Below, one piece after another: positions 19,295 to 28,999 of a stretch of 35,080 bases of DNA. Under the pieces are notes generated by a model that saw only the letters and a list, made by a program, of their open reading frames with translations, did no database searches and was not told the DNA's origin. Origin of the DNA: Microbacterium paulum (GTDB lineage Bacteria; Actinomycetota; Actinomycetes; Actinomycetales; Microbacteriaceae); contig NZ_JAAGRY010000036.1 in the NCBI RefSeq assembly GCF_015707995.1, positions 1 to 35,080 of the forward strand, given 5' to 3'. Position 1 is the first letter of the stretch; the number at the start of each line of letters is the position of its first letter. Both the position numbers and the translations under genes were made by a program.

Positions 19295-20512
19295 TCAGGC
19301 GGTGAGCGCCCGCACGACGGCGTCGGCGAGCAGGCGCCCGCGCCGCGTGAGCACGACGCGGCCGCGCACGGCGGCGGCGCCGTCGATGAGGCCGTCGGCG
19401 ATGAGGGATGCCACGGCGTGGCGCCCTTCGCCCTCGAGCTCCGACACCGCGAGACCGTCGGAGATGCGCGAGCGCAACAGCACGTCTTCGAGGCGGCGCG
19501 CCGCGGCATCCGGTCGCTCCCGGGCGGCCGCGGGCGACTGCCCCGCGGCGAGGCGCTGCGCGTACGCGGCGGGGTGCTTGACGTTCCACCATCGCAGCCC
19601 GTCGACGTGGCTGTGCGCGCCGGGGCCGTACCCCCACCAGTCGGTACCGCGCCAATAGGCGAGGTTGTGCCGCGAGCGGTGCCCGGGAGAGGTCGCCCAG
19701 TTCGAGACCTCGTACCAGTCGAACCCGGCCGCCGCGAGCAGGTCGTCGACGAGCTCGTACATGTCGGCCTGCAGGTCGTCGTCGGGGGCGGGAACTTCGC
19801 CCCGCCTGATCTGCCGGGCGAGCTGCGTGCCCTCTTCGATGATGAGGGCGTAGGCCGAGATGTGGTCGGGGGCGAGGTCGATCGCGGTGCGCACCGACGC
19901 CTCCCAGTCGGCGAGTGACTCGCCGGGCGCGCCGTAGATCAGGTCGACGCTCACATCGAGCCCCGCACCCCGGGCGGCGGCGACGGCCGTCGCGACATTC
20001 GCCGGATCATGCGTGCGGTCGAGCGCGGCGAGCACGTGCGGCACGGCCGACTGCATGCCGATCGACAGGCGCGTGACGCCCGCGGCGGCAAGCTCGGCGG
20101 CGAGCTCGCGCGTCACCGTATCGGGGTTCGCCTCGACCGTGACCTCGGCATCCGCCTTCAGCCCGAACGTCTCGCGGATGCCGCCCAGCATGCGCGCCAG
20201 GTCGCCGCCGGGCAGGAGCGTCGGCGTTCCGCCGCCGAAGAACACGGTGGATGCCTCACGCAGCGCTCCGCGCGCCCAGAGCACGTCTCGCGACAGCGCG
20301 ATCTCGCGCAGCACCTCGTCGGCGTAGGCGTCTTGCCGGGCGCCGCGCAGTTCCGTGGCGGTGTAGGTGTTGAAGTCGCAGTAGCCGCAGCGCACGCGAC
20401 AGAACGGAACGTGCAGATAGACGCCGAAGTCGCGATCCGGATCGATCGCGATGTCGCCGGGCAGCGCGCCGTCGGCGGGCGCCGGGTCGCCGAGGGGAAG
20501 AGCAGACCCCAT
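19295..20512 (-). CDS. hemW: Radical SAM heme chaperone HemW
   Basis: A 405-residue radical SAM protein long annotated as oxygen-independent coproporphyrinogen oxidase but now regarded as a heme-binding chaperone. The FeS motif CRVRCGYC follows YLHVPF near residue 37. FFGGGTPTLL, EANPDTVT, SIGMQSAVPHVLAALDRTH and the HemW-type HNLAYWRGTDWWGYGPGAHSH motif are present. A C-terminal winged-helix HemN domain is recognisable (SRISDGLAVSELEGEGR). The start ATG 20512 overlaps the stop of the DUF1990 gene by one base (TGATG), so the two are one transcript. In many Actinobacteria hemW lies between lepA and hrcA, as here. Confidence 0.95.
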   Translation of the reverse strand: MGSALPLGDPAPADGALPGDIAIDPDRDFGVYLHVPFCRVRCGYCDFNTYTATELRGARQDAYADEVLREIALSRDVLWARGALREASTVFFGGGTPTLLPGGDLARMLGGIRETFGLKADAEVTVEANPDTVTRELAAELAAAGVTRLSIGMQSAVPHVLAALDRTHDPANVATAVAAARGAGLDVSVDLIYGAPGESLADWEASVRTAIDLAPDHISAYALIIEEGTQLARQIRRGEVPAPDDDLQADMYELVDDLLAAAGFDWYEVSNWATSPGHRSRHNLAYWRGTDWWGYGPGAHSHVDGLRWWNVKHPAAYAQRLAAGQSPAAARERPDAAARRLEDVLLRSRISDGLAVSELEGEGRHAVASLIADGLIDGAAAVRGRVVLTRRGRLLADAVVRALTA

Positions 20513-21162
20513 CAGGACGGCGTGGTGAACAGCGGCGAGATCGCGCGCAGGTAGCCCTGGAAGAGCTCTCGCCGCCGCCGCTTCACGAGCGGCGGGACCA
20601 GGCGGTAGAGGGTGGAGACCGGGCGGTCGAACGCGCGGACGACGAAACGCACCTCGTCGGTGTCGTCCCACTCGATCGCGAACGACTCCTCGCCGCTGAC
20701 GACCGACGAGCCCACCGTGCCGAGCGCGAACGCGACGCGGCGCGGCTCTTCGGTGGCCGAGATCACGCGCAGCTCGCCGTCGGCGTTCATGCCCTTGACC
20801 CGGCCGTGCACGCGCACGGTCGTGCCCGCGGCCACGTACGGCGTGCCGTCGGCGTCGAAGCGCTGGTCGGCTTCGAGGCGGCTCGGCGCCACGGGCGACC
20901 CTTCGGCGTCGAACCCGACGCCCGAATACATCGGACCGGACGCGGGGCGGACGTCGGAGATCCGCAGTCCCGCGCCGCGCAGTGCCGCCCACGACAGCAG
21001 GGCGTCGGCCGACGACGCGAACCGCGCCTCGCCACTGCCCAGTCGCCACGACGCCTCGGCCGGAATGCTCCGCTCGGGCGGGTAGCTCATGAGGTCGTGG
21101 GCGTGCGTCGACCCCACGGCGGCGTAGTCGACCGTGCCCTCTTGGAAGTTCCCGCGGCGCAT
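20512..21162 (-). CDS. DUF1990 family protein
   Basis: A 216-residue protein of the DUF1990 family, no known function. Recognisable features are the N-terminal VGSTHAHDLMSYPPERSIPAEASWRLG region, the middle SWAALRGAGLRISDV, a beta-rich core with SGVGFDAEG, VRVHGRVKGM and GEESFAIEWDDTDEVRFVVRAFDRP, and a C-terminal amphipathic stretch LVPPLVKRRRRELFQGYLRA. There is no signal peptide. The family's fold resembles lipid- or hydrophobe-binding START-like barrels, which is only a general impression. It starts at ATG 21162, where a -10 TAGGCT lies 7 nt upstream, and is coupled to hemW by a one-base overlap. Confidence 0.85.
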   Translation of the reverse strand: MRRGNFQEGTVDYAAVGSTHAHDLMSYPPERSIPAEASWRLGSGEARFASSADALLSWAALRGAGLRISDVRPASGPMYSGVGFDAEGSPVAPSRLEADQRFDADGTPYVAAGTTVRVHGRVKGMNADGELRVISATEEPRRVAFALGTVGSSVVSGEESFAIEWDDTDEVRFVVRAFDRPVSTLYRLVPPLVKRRRRELFQGYLRAISPLFTTPS

Positions 21163-21169
21163 GCCGTCC

Positions 21170-21175
21170 AGCCTA
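21170..21175 (-). promoter_or_regulatory. -10 element of DUF1990-hemW, leaderless spacing
   Basis: TAGGCT on the minus strand, then GGACGGC (7 nt), then ATG 21162. It lies just after the lepA stop, so lepA and DUF1990-hemW probably have separate promoters though they face the same way. Confidence 0.5.
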
Positions 21176-21183
21176 ACCGGGCG

Positions 21184-23028
21184 CTACTTCTTGGTCTCGA
21201 CGTCGCCCGAGAGCGCCGCGATGAACGCCTCCTGCGGCACCTCGACGCGGCCCACCATCTTCATGCGCTTCTTGCCCTCTTTCTGCTTCTCGAGCAGCTT
21301 GCGCTTGCGGGTGATGTCACCGCCGTAACACTTGGCGAGCACGTCCTTGCGGATGGCGCGGATGTTCTCGCGCGCGATGATGCGCGCACCGATCGCGGCC
21401 TGGATAGGCACCTCGAACTGCTGGCGCGGAATGAGCTTGCGCAGCCGCTCGGTCATGAGGGTGCCGTAGGCGTAGGCCTTCTCGCGGTGCACGATCGACG
21501 AGAAGGCATCGACCTTCTCGCCCTGCAGCAGGATGTCGACCTTGACGAGATCGGCCTCTTGCGACCCGGCAGGCTCGTAATCGAGCGAGGCGTAGCCTTG
21601 CGTCTTCGACTTCAGCTGGTCGAAGAAGTCGAAGACGATCTCGCCGAGCGGCATGTTGTAGCGCAGCTCCACCCGGTCTTCGCTGAGGTAGTCCATGCCG
21701 AGCAGGGTGCCGCGGCGCGACTGGCAGAGCTCCATGACGGTGCCTACGTAGTCCTTCGGCAGCAGGATGCCGACCTTCACGACGGGTTCCGACACCGACG
21801 CCACGCGGCCGTCGGGGTACTCGCTGGGGTTCGTGACGACGACCTGCTCGCCCGTGTCGGTCGTCACCTCGTAGGTGACCGAGGGGGCCGTCGTGATGAG
21901 GTCGAGGTCGAACTCGCGCGAGAGCCGCTCGGTGATGATCTCGAGGTGCAGCAGACCCAGGAATCCGGCGCGGAAGCCGAAACCGAGCGCGACCGAGGTC
22001 TCTGGCTCGTACTGCAGCGAGGCATCCGACAGCTTCAGCTTGTCGAGCGCTTCACGCAGGTCTGCGTAGTCGCTGCCGTCGATCGGGTAGATGCCCGAGA
22101 AGACCATGGGCTTGGGGTCGGTGTAGCCGGCGAGCGCTTCGGAGGCGGGCTTGCGCTGGTTCGTGATCGTGTCGCCGACCTTCGACTGGCGCACGTCTTT
22201 CACGCCTGTGATGAGGTAACCCACCTCACCGACGCCGAGCCCCTTCGTGGGCACCGGCTCGGGGCTCGACACGCCGATCTCGATGAGTTCGTGCGTCGCG
22301 CGGGTCGACATCATCTGAATGCGCTCGCGCGGCTCGAGCTTGCCGTCGATCATGCGGACGTACGTGACGACGCCGCGGTACGCGTCGTACACCGAGTCGA
22401 AGATCATGGCCCGCGCCGGTGCCGTAGCGTCGCCCGTCGGGGCGGGGATCTTCTCGACGATGAGGTCGAGCAGCTCTTCGACGCCCATGCCGGTCTTGCC
22501 GCTCACCCGAAGGACGTCTTCGGGCTTGCCGCCGATGAGGTTCGCGAGCTCGGCCGCGTACTTCTCGGGGTCGGCCGCGGGGAGGTCGATCTTGTTGAGC
22601 ACAGGGATGATCTGCAGATCGTTCTCGAGGGCGAGATAGAGGTTCGCGAGCGTCTGCGCCTCGATGCCCTGGGCCGCGTCGACGAGCAGGATCGCTCCCT
22701 CGCACGCGGCGAGCGAGCGCGACACCTCGTAGGTGAAGTCGACGTGACCGGGCGTGTCGATCATGTTGAGGGCGAACGTGCCGGCCTCTGTCTGCCACGG
22801 CATGCGCACGGCCTGGCTCTTGATCGTGATGCCGCGCTCGCGCTCGATGTCCATACGGTCGAGGTACTGCGCGCGCATGTCGCGGTCGCTGACCACGCCG
22901 GTGATCTGCAGCATGCGGTCGGCCAGCGTGGACTTGCCGTGGTCGATGTGGGCGATGATGCAGAAGTTGCGGATCAGCTCTGGAGGGGTCGCAGACGGCT
23001 CGAGAGGCTTTGAGGCACGGGGTGACAT
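21184..23028 (-). CDS. lepA: Elongation factor 4 (LepA)
   Basis: A 614-residue ribosome-associated GTPase acting in translation or ribosome biogenesis under stress. G motifs are clear: AHIDHGKST near residue 26, [21 protein letters not shown], and NKIDLPAA. The LepA-specific C-terminal region follows, with [20 protein letters not shown] and [21 protein letters not shown] near the end. Length is normal for the family. ATG 23028 was chosen as the start; a -10 TAGACT lies 9 nt before it, so the leader is at most a few bases. The gene is divergent from the secreted nuclease. Confidence 0.97.
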   Translation of the reverse strand: MSPRASKPLEPSATPPELIRNFCIIAHIDHGKSTLADRMLQITGVVSDRDMRAQYLDRMDIERERGITIKSQAVRMPWQTEAGTFALNMIDTPGHVDFTYEVSRSLAACEGAILLVDAAQGIEAQTLANLYLALENDLQIIPVLNKIDLPAADPEKYAAELANLIGGKPEDVLRVSGKTGMGVEELLDLIVEKIPAPTGDATAPARAMIFDSVYDAYRGVVTYVRMIDGKLEPRERIQMMSTRATHELIEIGVSSPEPVPTKGLGVGEVGYLITGVKDVRQSKVGDTITNQRKPASEALAGYTDPKPMVFSGIYPIDGSDYADLREALDKLKLSDASLQYEPETSVALGFGFRAGFLGLLHLEIITERLSREFDLDLITTAPSVTYEVTTDTGEQVVVTNPSEYPDGRVASVSEPVVKVGILLPKDYVGTVMELCQSRRGTLLGMDYLSEDRVELRYNMPLGEIVFDFFDQLKSKTQGYASLDYEPAGSQEADLVKVDILLQGEKVDAFSSIVHREKAYAYGTLMTERLRKLIPRQQFEVPIQAAIGARIIARENIRAIRKDVLAKCYGGDITRKRKLLEKQKEGKKRMKMVGRVEVPQEAFIAALSGDVETKK

Positions 23029-23261
23029 GTCTCGTCGAGTCTACCGGCGCGTGGCCCTGCGAACGTCGGATGCCTCGGCCGCCGCCGTGCGGGATCGAAC
23101 GATATCGACCACCGCGCAGACACGCCAGCGAAACCACGCATGAGAAAGAGTTAACCGATCTGTCTCTTGTCAGCGGGAGCCGCGGGCAAGAATGCTCGAT
23201 CTGGCGGCCGTCCACTGCGCGAAACCCCCAGTCGCGCTCGGCTCGCCCCGGAGAGATCATC
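23029..23261. other. Divergent intergenic region lepA / secreted nuclease
   Basis: About 233 bp, locally less GC-rich around 23090-23170. On the plus strand TTGTCA (23167-23172) and AAGAAT (23188-23193), spaced 15 bp, are a weak promoter candidate for the nuclease gene. I could not recognise a phosphate-regulator site, which one might expect from the gene's role. One GGATGCC heptamer is present at about 23068. Confidence 0.35.
23038..23043 (-). promoter_or_regulatory. -10 element of lepA
   Basis: TAGACT on the minus strand, 9 nt before the lepA ATG. This would give a 5' leader of only about 2-3 bases. Confidence 0.5.
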
Positions 23262-26200
23262 GTGACGAACGCACGCCCTGTGCCCCCGCCCCCTTCCTCC
23301 CCCTCGCACCCCGCGATCCGTCCGCACGCGCGGCGCGGCCTCGCGGTGGCGACCGTGTTCGCGACGGTCGCCGCGGGCGTGATCTTCGCTCCCGTGGCGC
23401 ACGCGGCCGCGGGCCCCGGCGCTCCGGTGGTGATCTCGGAGGTCTACGGCGGCGGCGGCAACAACGGCGGCGCGTTCAACCGCGACTTCATCGAGCTCGC
23501 CAACGTCTCGGGCGCGCCGGTCGACCTCTCGGCCTTCAGCGTGCAGTACGCCTCGGCGACGGGCGCCTCGTGGCAGGTGACGCCGCTGAGCGGCATCACG
23601 GTGCCCGCGGGCGGTCAGGTGCTCATCGGCGAGGCGGCGGGCACGGATGCCACGCAGCCGGGCTTCACCGCCGACGTCGAGGGCTCGATCGCCCTCGCCG
23701 GCGCGCAGGGCAAAGTGGCCCTCGTCTCGAACCAGACCGCCCTGTCGGGAGCGACCGGGATCGCCACGCGCGCCGACGTGGTCGACCTCGTCGGCTGGGG
23801 CGGCGCCACCCACTTCGCCGGCAGCGCCGCCGCCCCCGCGACGACGAACGGCACGAGTGTGGCCCGCGCGGCGGACTTCGCGAACTCGGGCGACAACAAG
23901 GCCGACTTCACCGCCGGAACGCCCACCCCCACCGGGCTCGGCGCCGCCCCCACCGATCCCACCGATCCCACCGACCCGACGGATCCGACCGACCCCACCG
24001 TGGTCGCGATCGCCGACATCCAGGGCACGGGTGACGCCTCGCCGCTGGCCGGCCAGACCGTCACCACCGAGGGTGTCGTCACGGCCGCCTACCCGACCGG
24101 CGGGTTCGACGGCTACGTCATCCAGACCTCGGGCACGGGCGGAGCGATCGACCTGGCCGCGCACGCGGCATCCGACGCCCTCTTCGTCTATGCGCCCGGC
24201 GCCGTGACCGAGGTCGCCACGGGCGACACGGTGCGGGTCACCGGCGTCGTGTCGGAGTGGAACGGGCTCACCGAGCTGACCGTCGCCCCCGGCGCCGCGC
24301 AGCGCATCGACGCGCAGCCCGCACCCACACCGGCGACGGTCACGTGGCCGAGCGACGGCGCCCAGCGCGAATCGCTCGAGTCGATGCTCATCGCGCCGCA
24401 GGGCCCGTTCACGGTGTCGAACACCTACTCGACCAACCAGTACGGCGAGGTCGGCCTCGCCGCCGGCACCACCCCGCTGCACCAGCCCACCGACGCCGCA
24501 CGCCCCGGCACGCCCGAGGCCGCCGCGGTCACCGCCGACAACGCCGCACGCACCGTCACTCTCGACGACGGCACGAGCATCAACTACCTCTCGGCGGCCA
24601 ACAGCGCCCTCACCCCGGCCTACGTCTCGCTCGTGGAGCCGATCGTCGTGGGCGCCTCGGTCACCTTCACCGACCCGGTGATCGTCGACTACCGCAACAA
24701 CGGGTGGAAGCTGAACCCCACCGCGCCGCTCGCCGGTGACGGCTCGGGCACCGACGGCGTCGCGTTCTCCGACCCCCGCACCACCGCCCCCGATGCGGTC
24801 GGCGGCGACGTGCGGCTCGCGTCGTTCAACGTGCTCAACTACTTCACGACGCTCGGCACCGATTCGTCCTCGTGCGTGGCGTACAAAGACCGCTTCGGTG
24901 ACGGCGTCACCGTGCGCGACGGCTGCCCGCAGCGCGGAGCGTGGGACGCCGCCGACCTCGGTCGCCAGCAGGCGAAGATCGTCACGGCCATCAACGCCCT
25001 GGATGCCGATGTCGTGGGCCTGATGGAGATCGAGAACTCCGCCGCACTCGGCGAGAAGACCGACGAGGCGACCTCGACCCTGGTCGACGCGCTCAACGCC
25101 GCCGCCGGTGCGGGCACGTGGGCCTTCGTGCCGTCGTCGAGCGATCTGCCGCCCGCCGCCGAGCAAGACGTCATCACGAACGCGATCATCTACCGCACCG
25201 CCGCCGTCGAACGCGTGGGCGACTCCCGCGCCCTCGGCGACCAGAGCGACGACGGCGAGGCCTTCCAGAACGCCCGCGAACCGATCGCACAGGCCTTCAC
25301 CCCCGTCTCGGGCGGCGACCCGTTCCTCTTCGTCGTGAACCACTTCAAGTCGAAGGGTTCCGCCGGTCCCTGGCCGGGTGACGCCGACGCCGGTGACGGC
25401 CAGGGGTCGTCGAACGAGTCGCGCGTGCGTCAGGCGACGGCGCTGCGTGACTGGGTCACCGGCATCCGGGGCGACGTCGACACGGTGGCCCTCGCCGGCG
25501 ACTTCAACTCGTACACGCACGAAGACCCGCTGCAGGTGCTCTACGACGCCGGCTACGTCGACGCGGCGAGCGCCTTCGGGGTGCCGACCTCGTCGTACAG
25601 CTTCTCGGGGCTGTCGGGCTCGCTCGACCACATCCTGCTGAGCGGCGGCGCGAAGGCCCGTGCCACGGGCGCCGACATCTGGAACATCAACTCCGGTGAG
25701 TCGGTCGCGCTCGAATACAGCCGCTACCGCAGTCACGGCACGGAGTTCTATGCGCCGGATGCCTACCGCTCGAGCGACCACGACCCGGTGCTCGTCGGCC
25801 TCGCCGCTGCCGCTCCCCCGGTCGAACTGACCCTGCTCGGCATCAACGACTTCCACGGTCGCATCGACCAGAACACGGTCGCCTTCGCCGGCACCGTCGA
25901 GCAGCAGCGAGCGGCGGCCTCCGGCCCCACCCTGTTCCTCTCGGCGGGCGACAACATCGGCGCCTCGCTGTTCGCGTCGTCGGTCGCGAAAGACCAGCCC
26001 ACGATCGACGTGCTGAACGCGCTCGGGCTGCAGGCCTCGGCGGTCGGCAACCACGAGTTCGACCGCGGGTTCGACGACCTCTCGGGGCGCGTGTCGGAGG
26101 CATCCGACTACCCCCAGCTCGGCGCCAACGTGTACCTCAAGGGCACGACGACGCCGGCGCTGCCGGAGTACGCGCTGCTTCAGGCCGGCAGCCTCACCGT

Positions 26201-28025
26201 CGGCGTGATCGGCGCCGTCACCGAAGAGACCCCGACCCTCGTGAGCCCGAACGGCATCAGCGGGATCGACTTCGGCGACCCGGTCGCCGCGGTCAACCGG
26301 GTGGCCGCGCAGCTGACCGACGGAGACCCGTCGAACGGCGAGGCCGACGTGCTGGTGGCGCTGTACCACGAGGGCGCCGGCGCGGGCACGCCCGACGGCG
26401 CGACCCTGGATCAGGAGCTCGCCGCGGGCGGAGCCTTCGCCTCGCTCGTGAACGACACCGACCCGAAGGTCGCCGCGATCTTCACCGGCCACACGCACAA
26501 GGAATACGCCTGGTCGGCACCGATCCCCGGCACCGACCGCACCCGACCGGTCGTGCAGACCGGCTCGTACGGCGCGAACCTCGGCAAGATCACCCTGACG
26601 ATCGAGCCGGGCACCGGCGCGGTCACCGCGCACACCGAACAGCTCGTGAAGCGCACGACCACTCCGGCGGCCGAGCTCGTCTCGAGCTATCCGAACGTCG
26701 CCGCGGTGGATGCCATCGTGAAGAAGGCGCTCGCCGCCGCCGCCGAGGTCGGCAACACCGCCATCGGCGAGGTGTCGGCCGACATTACGACGGCCTTCGC
26801 GGGCGGTTCATTCGTCGACGGCGTGTGGACCGGCGGCACCCGCGACGACCGCGCGAGCGAATCGGCCCTCGGCAACACGGTGGGCAACATGCTGCGCGAC
26901 AGCCTGTCGACCCTGCCGAACGGCGCCGTGATCGGTGTGACGAACCCGGGTGGCCTCCGCTCGGAGCTGTGGAACACGCAGGCCGAGTTCGGGGCGGCGG
27001 CGGTACCGGGCCTCGCCGACGGAACGATCTCGTTCTCGCAGGCGAACGCCGTGCTGCCGTTCAACAACACGCTCGCGCTCGTCACGCTCACGGGCGCCCA
27101 GTTCACGACCCTGCTCGAGCAGCAGTGGCAGCGCGGGCCCGACGGTTCGGTGCCTCAGCGCCCGTACCTGCAGCTGGGGCTGTCCGACAACGTGCACTAC
27201 ACGTACGACGCAGCACTGCCCGAAGGGCAGCGCATCACCTCGGTGACCGTGAACGGCGCTCCGATCGACCCGGCGGCGAGCTACCGGATCGGCACGTTCT
27301 CGTTCCTCGCGACGGGCGGAGACAACTTCCGCGTGTTCCAGCAGGGCACCGACTACGTCGACACGGGCCTCGTCGACTACGAGGCGTGGATGGACTACAT
27401 CGCCGACGGCTCGCCGCTGGCACCCTCGTTCGCCAAGCACGCCGTGCAGGTGAGCGGCGTTCCCGCGAAGACCACCGCGGGCGAGGCGGTCACCTTCCAG
27501 GTGGGCGGGCTCAACCTCACCAGCCGCGGCGCACCCGAGAACACGACCCTGCAGGTCGCCCTCGGCGACACCGCCCTCGGCGAGGTGCCGGTCGCCGCGG
27601 GAGCGGCAACCGTGACGGTCACCCTCCCGGCGGGCACCCCAGCGGGCGCGGCGACGCTCACGCTCACCGCCCCGGCATCGGGCACCGTCGTCACCGTGCC
27701 GATCACGGTCGAGCGGGCGGTGGTCGCCGCGACGACCACCACGCGCCTCATCGCGATCCTGCCGGTGCACATCAACCGCATCCTGCCCTCGACGCTCGTC
27801 GCGAACGTGCAGCAGCAGGGCGGCGCGCGGCCCGAGGGCGTCGTGGTGTTCCGTGAGGGCGAGAAAGTGATCGCCACGGTGCCCGTCACGCGCGGTGTCG
27901 CCACGCACCGTCTCGGGCGACTCGGGCTCGGCACACACACCTACACGGCGACCTTCGAGCCCGCCGACACGACCGTCGCCTCGGGTTCGACGAGCGCGCC
28001 GGTGCGGGTGCGGGCGCTGTTCTGA
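23262..28025 (+). CDS. Secreted multidomain nuclease / 5'-nucleotidase (ExeM/NucH type)
   Basis: A 1587-residue exported protein. Start GTG 23262 has GGAGAG 6 nt upstream. A signal peptide (RR, then hydrophobic 26-45, AHA|AA near residue 48) is followed by a lamin-tail domain (about 55-190, VVISEVYGGGGNNGGAFNRDFIEL), a (DPT)n linker near 229-245 and an OB-like domain. An endonuclease/exonuclease/phosphatase domain (about 513-850) has ASFNVLNYF, LMEIEN, AGDFNSYTHEDPL and SSDHDPVLVG. A 5'-nucleotidase (about 855-1380) has GINDFHGRID, GNHEFDRG, FTGHTHKEY, NPGGLRSE and ATGGDNFRVF. C-terminal Ig-like domains complete it. All catalytic motifs look intact. It should cut extracellular DNA and strip phosphate from the nucleotides. 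There is no LPXTG or C-terminal membrane helix, so it is probably released or loosely bound. In Corynebacterium the related nucH is phosphate-starvation induced; regulation here is unknown. Confidence 0.93.
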   Translation: MTNARPVPPPPSSPSHPAIRPHARRGLAVATVFATVAAGVIFAPVAHAAAGPGAPVVISEVYGGGGNNGGAFNRDFIELANVSGAPVDLSAFSVQYASATGASWQVTPLSGITVPAGGQVLIGEAAGTDATQPGFTADVEGSIALAGAQGKVALVSNQTALSGATGIATRADVVDLVGWGGATHFAGSAAAPATTNGTSVARAADFANSGDNKADFTAGTPTPTGLGAAPTDPTDPTDPTDPTDPTVVAIADIQGTGDASPLAGQTVTTEGVVTAAYPTGGFDGYVIQTSGTGGAIDLAAHAASDALFVYAPGAVTEVATGDTVRVTGVVSEWNGLTELTVAPGAAQRIDAQPAPTPATVTWPSDGAQRESLESMLIAPQGPFTVSNTYSTNQYGEVGLAAGTTPLHQPTDAARPGTPEAAAVTADNAARTVTLDDGTSINYLSAANSALTPAYVSLVEPIVVGASVTFTDPVIVDYRNNGWKLNPTAPLAGDGSGTDGVAFSDPRTTAPDAVGGDVRLASFNVLNYFTTLGTDSSSCVAYKDRFGDGVTVRDGCPQRGAWDAADLGRQQAKIVTAINALDADVVGLMEIENSAALGEKTDEATSTLVDALNAAAGAGTWAFVPSSSDLPPAAEQDVITNAIIYRTAAVERVGDSRALGDQSDDGEAFQNAREPIAQAFTPVSGGDPFLFVVNHFKSKGSAGPWPGDADAGDGQGSSNESRVRQATALRDWVTGIRGDVDTVALAGDFNSYTHEDPLQVLYDAGYVDAASAFGVPTSSYSFSGLSGSLDHILLSGGAKARATGADIWNINSGESVALEYSRYRSHGTEFYAPDAYRSSDHDPVLVGLAAAAPPVELTLLGINDFHGRIDQNTVAFAGTVEQQRAAASGPTLFLSAGDNIGASLFASSVAKDQPTIDVLNALGLQASAVGNHEFDRGFDDLSGRVSEASDYPQLGANVYLKGTTTPALPEYALLQAGSLTVGVIGAVTEETPTLVSPNGISGIDFGDPVAAVNRVAAQLTDGDPSNGEADVLVALYHEGAGAGTPDGATLDQELAAGGAFASLVNDTDPKVAAIFTGHTHKEYAWSAPIPGTDRTRPVVQTGSYGANLGKITLTIEPGTGAVTAHTEQLVKRTTTPAAELVSSYPNVAAVDAIVKKALAAAAEVGNTAIGEVSADITTAFAGGSFVDGVWTGGTRDDRASESALGNTVGNMLRDSLSTLPNGAVIGVTNPGGLRSELWNTQAEFGAAAVPGLADGTISFSQANAVLPFNNTLALVTLTGAQFTTLLEQQWQRGPDGSVPQRPYLQLGLSDNVHYTYDAALPEGQRITSVTVNGAPIDPAASYRIGTFSFLATGGDNFRVFQQGTDYVDTGLVDYEAWMDYIADGSPLAPSFAKHAVQVSGVPAKTTAGEAVTFQVGGLNLTSRGAPENTTLQVALGDTALGEVPVAAGAATVTVTLPAGTPAGAATLTLTAPASGTVVTVPITVERAVVAATTTTRLIAILPVHINRILPSTLVANVQQQGGARPEGVVVFREGEKVIATVPVTRGVATHRLGRLGLGTHTYTATFEPADTTVASGSTSAPVRVRALF
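23949..24000 (+). repeat. Asp-Pro-Thr coding repeat
   Basis: Tandem 9-base units of the type ACCGATCCC/ACCGACCCG encode about five to six Asp-Pro-Thr steps. They form a stiff linker between the lamin-tail domain and the next domain of the secreted nuclease. Copy number may vary between strains. Confidence 0.85.
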
Positions 28026-28050
28026 CGCACGGGTCTGTACGGTGACGGTC

Positions 28051-28085
28051 GCTGCGGCGTCGGGGCTCGCCCCCGGCGCCGCAGC
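28051..28085. terminator. Strong hairpin terminator after the secreted nuclease
   Basis: GCTGCGGCGTCGGGG (28051-28065) pairs with CCCCCGGCGCCGCAGC-type sequence at 28071-28085: a 15-bp stem with one G-T wobble and a 5-nt loop. It lies 26 bp after the stop codon. There is no T-tract. Confidence 0.8.
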
Positions 28086-28177
28086 CGTGTGCGCGGGTGT
28101 GCGCACGGTTGGCGCGGGGTCGGCGCGGCGTCGACGCGGGCTCGGCGGGGGTCGACCCGCGGCCGACGAGGGACGCC

Positions 28178-28183
28178 TAGGCT
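28178..28183 (+). promoter_or_regulatory. -10 element of the alpha/beta hydrolase gene, leaderless spacing
   Basis: TAGGCT followed by GAGATC (6 nt) and GTG 28190. There is no ribosome binding site between them, which supports a leaderless transcript and decides the start. Confidence 0.6.
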
Positions 28184-28189
28184 GAGATC

Positions 28190-28966
28190 GTGACGACGAC
28201 GGTGGTGATGGTGCACGGCATCCGCACGTCTGCGACCATGTGGCGCGCCCAGCTCGCCCACCTGCAGGAGCGCGGGGTGCCGGCGGTGGCGGTCGATCTG
28301 CCCGGTCACGGCACGCGCATGACCGAGACCTTCACCCTGAGCGGCGCGCTCGCGACGATCGACGACGCCGTGCAGGCCGCGGCGGCCGAGGGCCGGGTGC
28401 TCCTCGTCGGGCATTCGATGGGCGGACTCGTGTCGACCGCCTACGTCGGCAGCGAGGACCGGCCGCCCGTCGACGCGTTCATCGCCGCCTCGTGCACCGC
28501 GATCCCGCGCGGAGTGGGGCTCGCGACCTATCGCACCCTGGCGCGCGGTTTCGACCGGCTGCCCGACCGCGGCTTCCGCATCGCGGAGTGGGTGCTCGAC
28601 CGCACCCTGCCGCCCGAGACCCGGGCCGACTTCGGCGCGGGCGGCTACGCGTACGACGCGCAAGACGTCGCCCTGCGAAGCCTCTCGGTGCTCGACCTGC
28701 TCGCGGCCCTCCGGCGCATCGCCGTGCCGACCTGGTTCATCAACGGCCAGTTCGATCAGCTGCGCGTGAACGAGCGGCTGTTCGCCTCGCTCGTGCCGAA
28801 CGCCGAACTCATCGTCGTGCCGCGCACGAGCCACCTCGTCACGGCGATGCGCCCGCGCGTGTTCAACGCCCTGCTCGATCTCGCCCTCGCGACGATGGAT
28901 GCCGAGGAATCCGACGTCCCGGCATCCGACGTCCGGGCGGCGGCCGGCTCAGCGACGGCGCCCTGA
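28190..28966 (+). CDS. Alpha/beta hydrolase
   Basis: A 258-residue serine hydrolase of the alpha/beta fold. It begins VTTTVVMVHGIRTSATMW, with the HG oxyanion motif near residue 9. The nucleophile elbow GHSMGG carries Ser76, the acid is in NGQFDQLRV, and the catalytic His is in PRTSHLVTAMRP. So the triad is complete and the enzyme should be active. The substrate is not predictable; the best general comparison is to small esterases and lipases of the Abhydrolase_6 type. There is no signal peptide, so it is cytoplasmic. The last 25 residues are Ala/Asp-rich and unstructured. It is a single gene with its own -10, convergent with the MFS gene. Confidence 0.9.
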   Translation: MTTTVVMVHGIRTSATMWRAQLAHLQERGVPAVAVDLPGHGTRMTETFTLSGALATIDDAVQAAAAEGRVLLVGHSMGGLVSTAYVGSEDRPPVDAFIAASCTAIPRGVGLATYRTLARGFDRLPDRGFRIAEWVLDRTLPPETRADFGAGGYAYDAQDVALRSLSVLDLLAALRRIAVPTWFINGQFDQLRVNERLFASLVPNAELIVVPRTSHLVTAMRPRVFNALLDLALATMDAEESDVPASDVRAAAGSATAP

Positions 28967-28999
28967 GCGCTGCCCCGGCTCGTCTCACCGGGCTCGGCG

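Noticed and set aside
23010..23261. Upstream extension of the secreted nuclease to 23010
   Set aside because: The signal peptide would be buried about 100 residues in; GTG 23262 has a well-placed GGAGAG.
23949..24000. Short tandem repeats considered as a CRISPR or minisatellite
   Set aside because: The units are 9 bp, in frame, and encode Asp-Pro-Thr as a linker in a secreted protein; there are no spacers.
23151..26633. A 1160-residue open frame on the minus strand, opposite the secreted nuclease
   Set aside because: Its composition is Arg/Gly/Val/Asp-rich with no recognisable domain, while the plus strand encodes clear enzyme motifs. Long antisense frames are expected in DNA this GC-rich.
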